This document shows positions 7,105 through 15,900 of a stretch of DNA of 64,000 bases, one piece after another. The position numbers were made by a program, and so were the translations under genes. This DNA comes from Nocardioides sp. NBC_00368. Its GTDB lineage: Bacteria > Actinomycetota > Actinomycetes > Propionibacteriales > Nocardioidaceae. Location: positions 3,288,501 through 3,352,500 of the forward strand of contig NZ_CP107970.1 of NCBI RefSeq assembly GCF_036090055.1, read 5' to 3'. Each line of letters opens with the position of its first letter. Position 1 is the stretch's first letter. A model generated the notes under the pieces. The model did not search any database, was not told the origin of the DNA, and saw only the letters and a list, made by a program, of their open reading frames with translations.

Positions 7105-8142
7105 CTAGCCCAGAGGCGCCGCGGGGGCCACAAAGCCAACCCGCTCGTAGACGTCGGCCAGAGTCTTGCGGGCAACCGCCCCCGCCTTCTCCGCGCCCTG
7201 CTGGAGGATGCCGTCGAGGTAGTCCCGGTCCTCGAGGACCTCGAAGGTCTTCTCCCGGAACGGCGTGACGTAGTCGACGACGACCTCGGCGAGGTCCTTC
7301 TTGAGGTCGCCGTAGCCCTTGCCGGCGTACTTGCCGACCAGGGTGTCGATGTCGGCGCCGGTCAGCGCGGAGTAGATCCGCAGCAGGTTGGAGACACCGG
7401 GCTTGGCCTCCTCGTCGAAGCGGATCTCCATCTCCGAGTCGGTGACCGCGGAGCGGATCTTCTTCGCCGAGACCTTCGGGTCGTCGAGCATGTCGATCAG
7501 GCCGCTCGGGCTCGAGGCCGACTTGGACATCTTGATCGTCGGGTCCTGGAGGTCGTAGATCTTCGCGACCTCCTTGAGGATGTAGGGCTCAGGGAGCCGG
7601 AAGGTCTTCTTGTAACGGCTGTTGAACCGCTGCGCCAGGTCACGGGTCAGCTCCAGGTGCTGCCGCTGGTCCTCGCCGACCGGGACGTACGCCGGGCGGT
7701 AGAGCAGGATGTCGGCGGCCATCAGCATCGGGTAGGAGAAGAGGCCGACCGAGGCCGCGCCTTCACCGCCCTTGGCGGACTTGTCCTTGAACTGGGTCAT
7801 CCGGCGGGCCTCACCGAAGGAGGTGATGCACTGCATCACCCAGCCGAGCTGGGCGTGCTCGGGAAGGTGGGACTGGATGAAGATCGCGGACCGCTCCGGG
7901 TCGACACCGGCGGCCAGCAGCTGGGCGGCAGCCCGGCGCGTACGCTCCCTGAGCACCTTCGGGTCCTGCTCGACCGTGATCGCGTGCAGGTCGGCGATGA
8001 AGAAGAACGGCTCGTGCTCCTCCTGCAGGTTCACCCACTGCCGGACCGCGCCGAGGTAGTTGCCGAGGTGGTAGGAGTCCGCGGTCGGCTGGATGCCGGA
8101 GAGGACCCGTGGCCGAGTCGTGGGAGCGGTGCTGCCGGTCAT
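7105..8142 (-). CDS. trpS: Tryptophan-tRNA ligase
   Basis: This 345-residue class Ic synthetase charges tRNA-Trp. The ATP-binding HIGH-type motif appears as YHLGNYLGAV (His25), and KMSKSASSPSGL near residue 205 is the KMSKS loop. PADILLYRPAYVPVGEDQRQHLELTRDLAQRFN is the conserved catalytic-core region of bacterial TrpRS (only the family identity is claimed from it). The ATG at 8142 fits the family start. Transcription starts in the 400-base gap upstream, shared with the divergent ggp fusion gene. Confidence 0.96.
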   Translation of the reverse strand: MTGSTAPTTRPRVLSGIQPTADSYHLGNYLGAVRQWVNLQEEHEPFFFIADLHAITVEQDPKVLRERTRRAAAQLLAAGVDPERSAIFIQSHLPEHAQLGWVMQCITSFGEARRMTQFKDKSAKGGEGAASVGLFSYPMLMAADILLYRPAYVPVGEDQRQHLELTRDLAQRFNSRYKKTFRLPEPYILKEVAKIYDLQDPTIKMSKSASSPSGLIDMLDDPKVSAKKIRSAVTDSEMEIRFDEEAKPGVSNLLRIYSALTGADIDTLVGKYAGKGYGDLKKDLAEVVVDYVTPFREKTFEVLEDRDYLDGILQQGAEKAGAVARKTLADVYERVGFVAPAAPLG

Positions 8143-8544
8143 GTGCGCATTCTGTCAGCCGGTCGTCGAAAGGCTCGAAATGACAGTGGATCCTGCCCGC
8201 GGCACTGATCTGCGTGCCGGCCATGGGCCTCGGCGCCCCCCGTGATCAACGTCGAGGACCATGGTCGCCCGCAGTCTGGAAGTCCGCGAGCAGGATCCGC
8301 ATGACCCATCAACGACGGATCATCGGCGGGGTTACCGGAGAAGTGCATCCAATTTCTTACGAGTTTGTGGACCTCCTGAGAGGCTCTACTCAGTGCGGAT
8401 TCGATGGTCCGTCAAGTGCCCTTTCCCTGCGGGACACATGCCCCTGTTAGCCTGGTTGGTCGACCCGCGGATCCTCCAAGGGGTCCGCAGCCTCGGGCCA
8501 GCTGCCGAATCGGCCTCGAGGCCAGGCGACCCCCGAGGAGACTT
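8143..8544. other. Divergent intergenic region trpS / ggp fusion
   Basis: About 400 bases without a supported gene. It must hold the promoters of both flanking genes. A short imperfect stem surrounds GCGGATCCTCCAAGGGGTCCGC near 8467, and GAGGAG at 8535-8540 is the RBS of the downstream gene. I found no clear T-box, attenuator or riboswitch. Confidence 0.6.
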
Positions 8545-10830
8545 GTGAACCACACGTCCGCTGCCAACGCGCGCATGCTGCTCGCGACCGATCTGGACGG
8601 GACCTTCCTAGCCGGCGACCCCGAGGCGAAGGTCAAGCTCTACCAGACGCTGAGCCGGCGCGAGGACGTACTCCTGTCCTTCGTCACCGGGCGTGGGCTG
8701 GAGTCGGTGCTGCCACTGTTGGCCGACCCGACCATCCCGACACCCGACTTCATCATCTGCGACGTCGGCGCCACGATCGTGACCGGCCACGACCTGCTCG
8801 CGGTCGAGCCCATCCAGCAGGACATCGCGGCCAAGTGGCCCGGCGAGCTCACCGTGCTCGAGAAGATCGGCGACCGGCCCGGACTGGTCCGGCAGAACGT
8901 TCCCCAGGACCGCCGCGTCTCCTACTTCTGCGACCCCGAGGCCGTCACCGACGACCTCGCGCCGCTGGTGGCGGAGATCGGCTGCGACCTGCTCTACTCC
9001 GCCAGCCACTACCTCGACGTCCTGCCCGGTGGGATCAACAAGGGCCACACCGTCACCAAGCTCGTCGAGCACCTCGGCATCCCGAAGGACCGCGTCCTGG
9101 TCGCCGGTGACACCCTCAACGACCTGTCGATGTACGACATCGGGTTCCCCGGTGTCTGCGTCGGCGAGGCCGAGGACCTGCTCCTGGACGCGACCCGCGG
9201 CAAGGGGCGTACGTTCCACGCGACCTCCCCCGGCACCGGCGGGATCCTGCAGGCGATCCGGCACTTCAACCTGCTCGACGACGAGCACATCTACGACCCC
9301 GAGAACGACGCCGACGACCCGGGGAAGTCGGACCTCGTGATGGTCTACCACCGGCTCCCCTACGACGAGGTGATCGAGGAGGGAGAGGTCAAGCGCCGTC
9401 GTCCGAAGTCACCCAACGGCATCATCCCGACGCTGCTCTCCTTCTTCACCGAGCGCACCGGATCCTGGGTCGCCTGGTCGATCGACGACCCCAAGCGCGG
9501 CAAGTTCGCGACCCACACCGTCGTCGACCCCAAGCTCTACCCCGGCCTGGTCGCCTCCCGGCTGCCGCTGTCGAAGAAGGACGTCGACGTCTTCTACAAA
9601 CGCTTCTCCAAGGAGGCGTTCTGGCCGCTGCTGCACACCTTCTGGGAACGCGCGAAGTTCAAGGAGGAGGACTGGAAGGTCTACTGCCGGGTCAACAAGG
9701 CCTTCGCCGAGCAGGCGGCGGCCGAGGCGGCGTACGGCGGCATCGTCTGGATCCACGACTACAACCTGTGGATGGTGCCGGCCTACCTGCGTGAGCTGCG
9801 GCCCGACGTGAAGATCGCCTTCCTGCACCACACCCACTTCCCCGGCGCGGACGTGTTCAACGTGGTGCCGTGGCGCCGCGAGATCATCGGCTCGCTGCTG
9901 CAGTGCGACTACATCTCGTTCCACATCCCCCGTCAGGTCGAGAACTTCGTCGACGTGGCTCGCGGCGTGGCGCCGGTCGAGGTCGTCGAGACCGAGGACT
10001 CGGCGCCCCGGTTCCGGACCTACGGCTTCGCCCTCGGCCTGGACACCATGCCGTCGGTGATCGACGTCGGCGGACGGCGCGTCCACCTGGGCGCCAACCC
10101 GGTCAGCGTCGACACCAAGCGGATCGAGCGGACCCTTGCCACCCCGGCGGTGCAGAGCTCGATCGCTCGGGTGAAGGAGGAGTTCGAGGGTCAGCGGATC
10201 GCGCTCGCGGTCTCGCGGCTCGACTACACCAAGGGCGTGCTCCAGCAGCTCGAGGCCTTCGAGCGGGCGCTGCTCGAGGACCCGTCGCTGCTGGGCGAGC
10301 TGTCGCTGGTGCTGGTGTGCGTGCCCGCGGCCGGCGAGATGACGGTCTACAAGACGCTGCAGAATCAGATCGAGCAGGCGGTCGGGCGGATCAACGGCCG
10401 GTTCTCGCGGATGGGCTGGATGCCGGTCCACTTCTACTTCCGGCCGATCCCGTTCGAGGAGCTGCTGGCCTACTACGCCAACGCCGACGTCATGTGGATC
10501 ACCCCGCTGCGGGACGGTCTCAACCTGGTCGCGAAGGAGTACGCCGCGGTCCACGGTCTCCGCGGCACGAGCGGCACACTCGTGCTCTCCGAGTTCGCCG
10601 GAGCGGCCGCCGAGCTGCGCGGTGCGGTGCTGACCAATCCCCACGACGTCTCCGACATGGTTCGGGTCTTCCTCCAGGCCGTCGACATGGACGAGGCCGA
10701 GGCCAAGGACCGGATGCGCGGGCTGTGGGACACCATCCGCCACCACGACTCCAAGGCCTGGGCAGACGGGTTCCTGGCCGCGGTCGAGGCCGCGACCTCC
10801 AACGCCCCGGGCGACGAGGTCGAACTCTAG
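8545..10830 (+). CDS. Bifunctional HAD phosphatase-GT20 synthase, probable glucosylglycerol-phosphate phosphatase/synthase
   Basis: A 761-residue fusion. Residues about 10-255 form a HAD phosphatase: DLDGTFL holds the nucleophile Asp, SFVTGRG motif II, and GDTLNDLSMY the Mg-binding motif IV. Residues about 265-750 form a GT20 glycosyltransferase: WIHDYNLWMVPAYLR, HHTHFPGADVFNVVPWRREI, SRLDYTKG and PLRDGLNLVAKEY. HAD-first order and the NVVPWRREIIGSLL segment resemble the bifunctional glucosylglycerol enzymes of heterotrophic bacteria, which join ADP-glucose and glycerol-3-phosphate and then dephosphorylate the product. Trehalose-phosphate synthesis is the main alternative; those fusions usually have the GT domain first. 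The start is GTG at 8545 after GAGGAG. It is a likely osmolyte gene. Confidence 0.72.
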   Translation: MNHTSAANARMLLATDLDGTFLAGDPEAKVKLYQTLSRREDVLLSFVTGRGLESVLPLLADPTIPTPDFIICDVGATIVTGHDLLAVEPIQQDIAAKWPGELTVLEKIGDRPGLVRQNVPQDRRVSYFCDPEAVTDDLAPLVAEIGCDLLYSASHYLDVLPGGINKGHTVTKLVEHLGIPKDRVLVAGDTLNDLSMYDIGFPGVCVGEAEDLLLDATRGKGRTFHATSPGTGGILQAIRHFNLLDDEHIYDPENDADDPGKSDLVMVYHRLPYDEVIEEGEVKRRRPKSPNGIIPTLLSFFTERTGSWVAWSIDDPKRGKFATHTVVDPKLYPGLVASRLPLSKKDVDVFYKRFSKEAFWPLLHTFWERAKFKEEDWKVYCRVNKAFAEQAAAEAAYGGIVWIHDYNLWMVPAYLRELRPDVKIAFLHHTHFPGADVFNVVPWRREIIGSLLQCDYISFHIPRQVENFVDVARGVAPVEVVETEDSAPRFRTYGFALGLDTMPSVIDVGGRRVHLGANPVSVDTKRIERTLATPAVQSSIARVKEEFEGQRIALAVSRLDYTKGVLQQLEAFERALLEDPSLLGELSLVLVCVPAAGEMTVYKTLQNQIEQAVGRINGRFSRMGWMPVHFYFRPIPFEELLAYYANADVMWITPLRDGLNLVAKEYAAVHGLRGTSGTLVLSEFAGAAAELRGAVLTNPHDVSDMVRVFLQAVDMDEAEAKDRMRGLWDTIRHHDSKAWADGFLAAVEAATSNAPGDEVEL

Positions 10831-12035
10831 GACTGGGCCCGCCGCCGGTGGATGCTGGTGCTCCACAGAAGCACCAGCATCCCGGCGGCGGCCAGGCCGG
10901 CGCCGACCAGCGGCGCCTCGCGGACGCTCCACACGTCGAGGGCGACACCCCCGGCGAAGGCGCCGAGCGCGTTGGCGATGTTGAGGCTCGCGTGGTTCAT
11001 CGCGGCGCCGAGGGTCACCGCGTCGTCTGCGACGTCCATCAGGCGCACCTGCAGATTGATCACCAGCACCGACGCCACCGCCGTGGTCAGGAAGGCGACC
11101 GGGGCGAGCCACCAGCCGGCCGGGGCGACCAGCCAGAAGAGCGTCAGCACCGCGATCATGCCGAGGCTGCTGGCCAGCAGCGATCCCATCACCGACCAGC
11201 GCGCCAGCTCCCCCGCGATCCAGGTGCCGACGACCATCCCGGTGCCGAACGCGAAGACGAACCACGGCACCGCGCCCTCCGCCAGACCGGCGGTGTCGGT
11301 GACGATCGGGGCGATGTAGGAGTAGGCGGCGAACATGCCGCCGAACCCGATCGCGCCGGCGAGCATGGTCAACCAGACCTGCTTGTTGGTGAAGAAGCGG
11401 CCGGCCTCGCTGCGGCCGGTCGCGTTGGGGTCGCCGGGGAAGTGGGGAACCGACAGCTGCACCAGGACCACCGTCAGCAGCGCGAGGCCTGCCGCGGCTG
11501 CGTACGGGGCCCGCCAGCCGGCGGTCTGGCCGAGCCAGGTGGCGAACGGGACACCGATCACGTTGGCGACCGAGAGTCCGAGCATCACCAGGGCGACCGC
11601 CCGGCCGCGGTGCTTCGGGGCGGCCATCGAGGTCGCGACGATGCTCGCGACACCGAAGTAGGCGCCGTGCGGCAGCCCGTCGAGGAACCGCGCGACCAGA
11701 AGCATCTGGTAGTCGACCGCAGCCGCGCTGAGTACGTTGAACAACGCGTACGCCGCCATCAGCGAGAGCAGCAGCCCCTTGCGCGGAAGGTGGGCGACGA
11801 AGAAGGAGAGGATCGGTACGCCGACCACCACACCGACCGCATAGGCGCTGATCAGGTGGCCGGCCGTGGACGTGCCGACACCCACGCCCTCGGCGATCTC
11901 GGGCAGGACGCCCATGGTGACGAACTCGGTCGTACCGATCGCGAAACCACCCGTCGCGAGGGCGACCATGGCGATCGCGAACCGGACGGGGGTGACCTGC
12001 CTCAGGGCGGTCTCGGTGCTGGCGGTGTCGGTCAC
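10827..12035 (-). CDS. MFS transporter, AraJ-like drug/sugar efflux type
   Basis: A 402-residue protein with twelve predicted hydrophobic helices. The N-terminal half has FAIGTTEFVTMGVLPEIAEG, typical of the AraJ/DHA1 subgroup, and helices 2-3 are joined by FFVAHLPRKGLLL, a motif A-like loop. DGLPHGAYFGVASIVATSMA follows, as in sugar and multidrug efflux carriers. The substrate is unknown. The start is GTG at 12035. Its TAG stop and that of the convergent upstream gene share the palindrome CTAG (10827-10830), leaving no room for a separate terminator. Confidence 0.88.
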   Translation of the reverse strand: MTDTASTETALRQVTPVRFAIAMVALATGGFAIGTTEFVTMGVLPEIAEGVGVGTSTAGHLISAYAVGVVVGVPILSFFVAHLPRKGLLLSLMAAYALFNVLSAAAVDYQMLLVARFLDGLPHGAYFGVASIVATSMAAPKHRGRAVALVMLGLSVANVIGVPFATWLGQTAGWRAPYAAAAGLALLTVVLVQLSVPHFPGDPNATGRSEAGRFFTNKQVWLTMLAGAIGFGGMFAAYSYIAPIVTDTAGLAEGAVPWFVFAFGTGMVVGTWIAGELARWSVMGSLLASSLGMIAVLTLFWLVAPAGWWLAPVAFLTTAVASVLVINLQVRLMDVADDAVTLGAAMNHASLNIANALGAFAGGVALDVWSVREAPLVGAGLAAAGMLVLLWSTSIHRRRAQS

Positions 12036-12108
12036 TACTGCTTAACCTTCGGCGATTTGGGGCCTATTCCGCGAATCGGTGTGACCCGGGTCCCGCTTCC
12101 GTCGCGGA

Positions 12109-12153
12109 TGTCAACTCCGGTTGACACCCACGAGTTGTCAACCTATATTGACA
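12109..12153 (+). promoter_or_regulatory. Promoter with two identical operators, likely leaderless
   Basis: Two 18-base palindromes of the form TGTCAA-N6-TTGACA lie at 12109-12126 and 12136-12153. TTGACA (12121-12126) and TATATT (12144-12149) are separated by 17 bases and form a near-perfect sigma-70 type promoter. One palindrome covers the -35 box, the other the -10 box. Transcription would begin at about 12156, the A of the HTH gene's ATG, so the mRNA is probably leaderless. Confidence 0.8.
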
Positions 12154-12155
12154 TC

Positions 12156-12368
12156 ATGACGGATGCCAAGGATCTCGCCGAGTCGGCCGCGAGCGCCGAC
12201 CCGCGCACCGGACTGCGAGCCGCGCTCGCGCTGCGTCGCCTCGCCGACTCGCTGGAGCGGCTGCAGGTGGCGAACGCCCGCCGACAGGGCTGGGCCTGGC
12301 AGGAGATCGCCGACGCGTTGGAGGTCAGCCGTCAGGCGGTTCACAAGAAGTACGCGAAGGAGCTGTGA
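12156..12368 (+). CDS. Small helix-turn-helix regulator
   Basis: A 70-residue protein that is almost all helix. The C-terminal half is a compact HTH: WAWQEIADALEVSRQAVHKKYAKEL. The N-terminal half (LRAALALRRLADSLERLQVANAR) is amphipathic and could mediate dimerisation. The ATG at 12156 follows the -10 box by six bases, with no Shine-Dalgarno sequence. The TGA overlaps the ATG of the Clp-N gene. Being first in the operon and next to two palindromic operators, it is probably the autorepressor. Confidence 0.82.
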   Translation: MTDAKDLAESAASADPRTGLRAALALRRLADSLERLQVANARRQGWAWQEIADALEVSRQAVHKKYAKEL

Positions 12369-12904
12369 TGTTCGAGAGGTTCACCAAACAAGCCCAGCTG
12401 GTCGTGGTCGAGGCACAGAGCGTCGCCAGAGAGCTGGACCACACCCAGATCGACACCACCCACCTGTTGCTGGCAATGCTGGGCGACCCCGAGAACCCCG
12501 CCGCTCGGGCGCTCCTCGAGGCAGGCATCGACCGGGATGGGCTGCGCTCGGAGGTCGCGAAGGCCCACGGCCGTCTCGGGCCCGACGACGCCGAGGCGCT
12601 CGCGGCCCTCGGGATCGATCTCGATGCCGTCCGGGAGAAGGTCGAGGAGGCCTTCGGGCCCGGAGCCCTGGACAAGGGCGGGCCGAGGCGCCGCGGCGGG
12701 CACATCCCCTTCTCCAAGGAGGCCAAGAAGACCCTCGAGCTCTCGCTGCGCGAGGCGATCCGGCTCAAGGACCGCTCGATCGGCACCGAGCACATCCTGC
12801 TCGGCATTCTGCGGGCGGAAGGGGAAGGACATGCTGCACTACGGGCCCTCGGCGTGGATGTTGCTGCGCTGCGCCGCACGCTCGAGCGCGGCGAGGCCGC
12901 CTGA
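12368..12904 (+). CDS. Clp N-terminal domain protein (ClpC/ClpB adaptor-like, no ATPase)
   Basis: A 178-residue protein of two Clp-N repeats: residues about 3-70 (MFERFTKQAQLVVVEAQSVA, then IDTTHLLLAML) and about 115-175 (FSKEAKKTLELSLREAIRL, then IGTEHILLGIL). A glycine/arginine-rich linker lies between them. No AAA+ module follows, so it cannot unfold proteins itself. It could act as an adaptor, decoy or stress sensor linked to ClpC. The ATG at 12368 overlaps the HTH stop; a GTG three bases earlier is possible. It is co-transcribed with the HTH gene. Confidence 0.85.
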   Translation: MFERFTKQAQLVVVEAQSVARELDHTQIDTTHLLLAMLGDPENPAARALLEAGIDRDGLRSEVAKAHGRLGPDDAEALAALGIDLDAVREKVEEAFGPGALDKGGPRRRGGHIPFSKEAKKTLELSLREAIRLKDRSIGTEHILLGILRAEGEGHAALRALGVDVAALRRTLERGEAA

Positions 12905-12918
12905 CGCCGAAGCGTCAG
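12901..12918 (+). terminator. Short hairpin after the Clp-N gene
   Basis: CTGACGC and GCGTCAG form a 7-base stem around a CGAA tetraloop, starting at the Clp-N stop codon. It lies between two convergent genes and may serve both. No T-run follows. Confidence 0.5.
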
Positions 12919-12938
12919 ACGGCCCGCCGAGGTGGAGG

Positions 12939-15900
12939 TCAGCCGGCGAGGTGGGCCCAGGCCGGGGCCAGCTCGGTCCACGGGCCTACAGCCGCGACCT
13001 CGCCGTCGACCATGACGACCACGCGGTCGGCCTGGGCGAGAGCGGCCCGCTTCGAGGTGGCTCCGATGACCGTCGTGTGCCGGTCGCGGAGCGCCCGCCA
13101 GAGCTCGATCTCGGTGGCCGCGTCGAGCGCGCTGGAGACGTCGTCGGCCAGGAGCAGCTCGGTGTCGGCGGCCAGCGCCCTCGCCAGGGCGAGACGCTGG
13201 ACCTGTCCCCCGGACAGGCGTACGCCACGGTGACCGACGATCGCGTCCGCGCCGCCCGCCTCCTTGACGTCGAGCTCGAGCCGCGCGTCGGCGACCGGGC
13301 TGTCGAAGGGTCGGTCGTGACCCAGACGGATGTTGTCGGAGAAGGTGCCGGAGAGCACCCGCGGCACCTGGGCGACGTAGGCGACCTGGCCGGGCCGCAG
13401 GAAGGCCTGCGGGTCCTCGACCAGCTCGTCGTTCCACCGGATCGTGCCGGTGTGCTCGATGAGGCCGGCCAACGACGCCAGCAGGGACGACTTGCCGGAG
13501 CCGACCTGACCGACGAGCAGCACCAGCTCGCCGCGCTCGATGGTGAGCGAGACGTCCGAGACGCCGATCGTGCCGTCGTCGTGGACCGCCGACAGGGCCG
13601 AGAGCTCCAGTGACTCGAGCGGCACCTGGTCGACCGGACCCGGATCCGGCGCGGCGCCGGAGACCAGGTCGACGCCCGGCGGCAGGTCCATCAGGTCCCG
13701 ACCGCCGGCGAACCGGCTGGTCTCCTTCTGCCACGCGCGGGTGCCAGGAGCCTCGGTGACGACCATGCCGGCCACGCGGCCGAACCAGTCGAAGCCCGAG
13801 ACCGCGTTGGCCACCAGCAGCGCGGTGGCCAGACCCCAGCCACCGCCGAAGTAGATCCCCCACGCAGCCACGACCCCGCACTGCACCATCAGCGCGGGAA
13901 CGCCGTCGAGGAACGCCTGCACCCGGTGCTCCTTCACCGCTGCCTCGACCCGGCCCGAGTCGACGTGCTGCAGGTGGGCGTGGACCTGCGGCGTGGCCGC
14001 GGCCAGCTTCACGGTGCGTACGGACTCCAGCGCCGAGACCACCGCACGCCCGAACCGGGCACGAGCGGCGGAGGAGGCTGCGGCCGAGCGACCGGCGATC
14101 GGCCGGCCGACCGCGGAGGCCAGCGCCGAGGCGACCATGACGACCAAGAGCACGGCCCCCGCGAGAGCGGTGCCGGCGAGCAGGGCCGTGATCGTCGCGA
14201 TCACCAGACCGTTGACGAAGTCGACCCAGCGGTCGGCGTAGCGGGCGTAGCGATCCGCGTCCATCGACCGCGCGACGACCTCGCCCGGAGGCGTACGCGT
14301 CAGGCGGTGCTGCCGGGTCTGTCCGTAGAGCACGGCCATCCGGGCTCTCAGCATGACCTCGATCCACCAGCGCGGGTAGCGGTAGAAGGCGTCGGCGAGC
14401 ATCAGCGGCGCGGCCAGCAGGCTGACCACCAGCAGCACCGACAGCACGGTCGGACTGCCGCCGTCCTGAAGCGACTCGACGATGCGACCCCACAGGAGCC
14501 CCGTGAAGGCACCCTGCGCACCGGTCATCGACGCGAACAGGAAGAGCAGCGCACCCGCGACTCCCCACTCGGGGCGCAGGAACAGGACGTGCAGCATGCC
14601 GCGGGCGAGCGACGGACCGGTGCCGACCTCCGGGAGCTCCGGCGGAGCACCCGAGCGGCGCTTGCCGCCCACGTTGCCCGCCGCGACATGGTCGAGGGTG
14701 GAGTGGTCGACAGGCTTGGCGTCCGGCGAGGGCGAGTCGTGGTGATCGGTCCGGCTGGCCTCGAGGAGGTCGCGGAACGGCCCGGGGGCGGTCGCCAGCG
14801 AGGCCCGCAGGCCGTGCTGGATCACCCGGCCGTGGTCGAGCACGGCCACGTGCGGCGCCCGCTCGATCGTGGAGAGCCGGTGGGCGATCAGGATGCCCGT
14901 ACGTCCGGTCAGCAGTCGATCGGCCGCCGCGACCACCCGACGCTCGGTGAGCGGGTCCATCCGCGCGGTCGCCTCGTCGAGGACGACCACTCGTACGTCG
15001 CGCACCAGCAGCCGGGCGAAGGCGACCAGCTGCTCCTCCCCCGCCGAGAGCGAGGTGCCGCCGGGGCCGAGCAGCGTGTCGAGGCCTTCCGGCAGACCCG
15101 CGACCCATTCCGAGAGCCCGAGCCGGGCGACCGCCCGCTCGATGTCCTCGCGCGGACGCGAGTCGTCGAAGAGCGCGATGTTCTCCGCGAGCGTGCCGGC
15201 CAGGATCTCCGTACGCTGCGTCACCACGCCCACGGAGGCGCGCAGCTGCTGCAGGTCGAGGTCGCGCACGTCCACGCCACCCAGGAACACCGAGCCACGC
15301 GGCGGCTCGACCGCCCGGGAGAGCAGCGAGGCGAGCGTCGACTTGCCCGAGCCGGTACGGCCGACCAGGGCGATGGTGTCGCCGGCGGGCACGGTGAGCG
15401 AGATGCCCTGGAGGGCGAAGGTGCCCTCTGCGTAGGAGAAGGTCAGGTCGCGCAGGTCGACCTCGAGCGCTCCTCCACCGGGCACCGGCTCGCCACCCTC
15501 GGGCTCCGGCTCGGCGGCCATCATCTGGCGCAGCCGGATGACCGCACCCAGGCCCGCCTGGATGTCGGGCAGGTGGTTGGCGAGCATCGCGATCTGACCG
15601 ACGAAGGTGCTGGTGACCAGGAACAGCGTCACCAGCGCGCTGATCCCGAGCCGGTCCGTCGCGGCGAGCGCCACCCCGGCCAGGCCGATGCCGGCCAGCA
15701 GCGAGTGGAGCAGCACGCCGGCTCGGCGGCCGACCTTCGCCTCGACCGTGACCACGGCACGGAACTTCTCGTGAACCGTCGCCGACAGCCGCGCCACCCG
15801 GGCGACCACGTGGTCCTGGCCCAGGCTCGTACGCAGGTCGTCACGTCCCGCGATGCCCTCCTCGAGCACCGCGGCGTGGTCGGTCCAGGACGCCTCCTCG

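Noticed and set aside
8545..10830. Naming the fusion OtsA or OtsBA.
   Set aside because: The phosphatase domain comes first and the GT20 motifs lean toward glucosylglycerol-phosphate synthase; a trehalose role remains possible but less likely.
12325..15108. A long open frame antisense to the fused ABC exporter, and similar shadows elsewhere.
   Set aside because: Its composition is Arg/Gly/Ala rich with no domain, and the exporter frame contains all expected motifs. Such frames are common in high-GC DNA.
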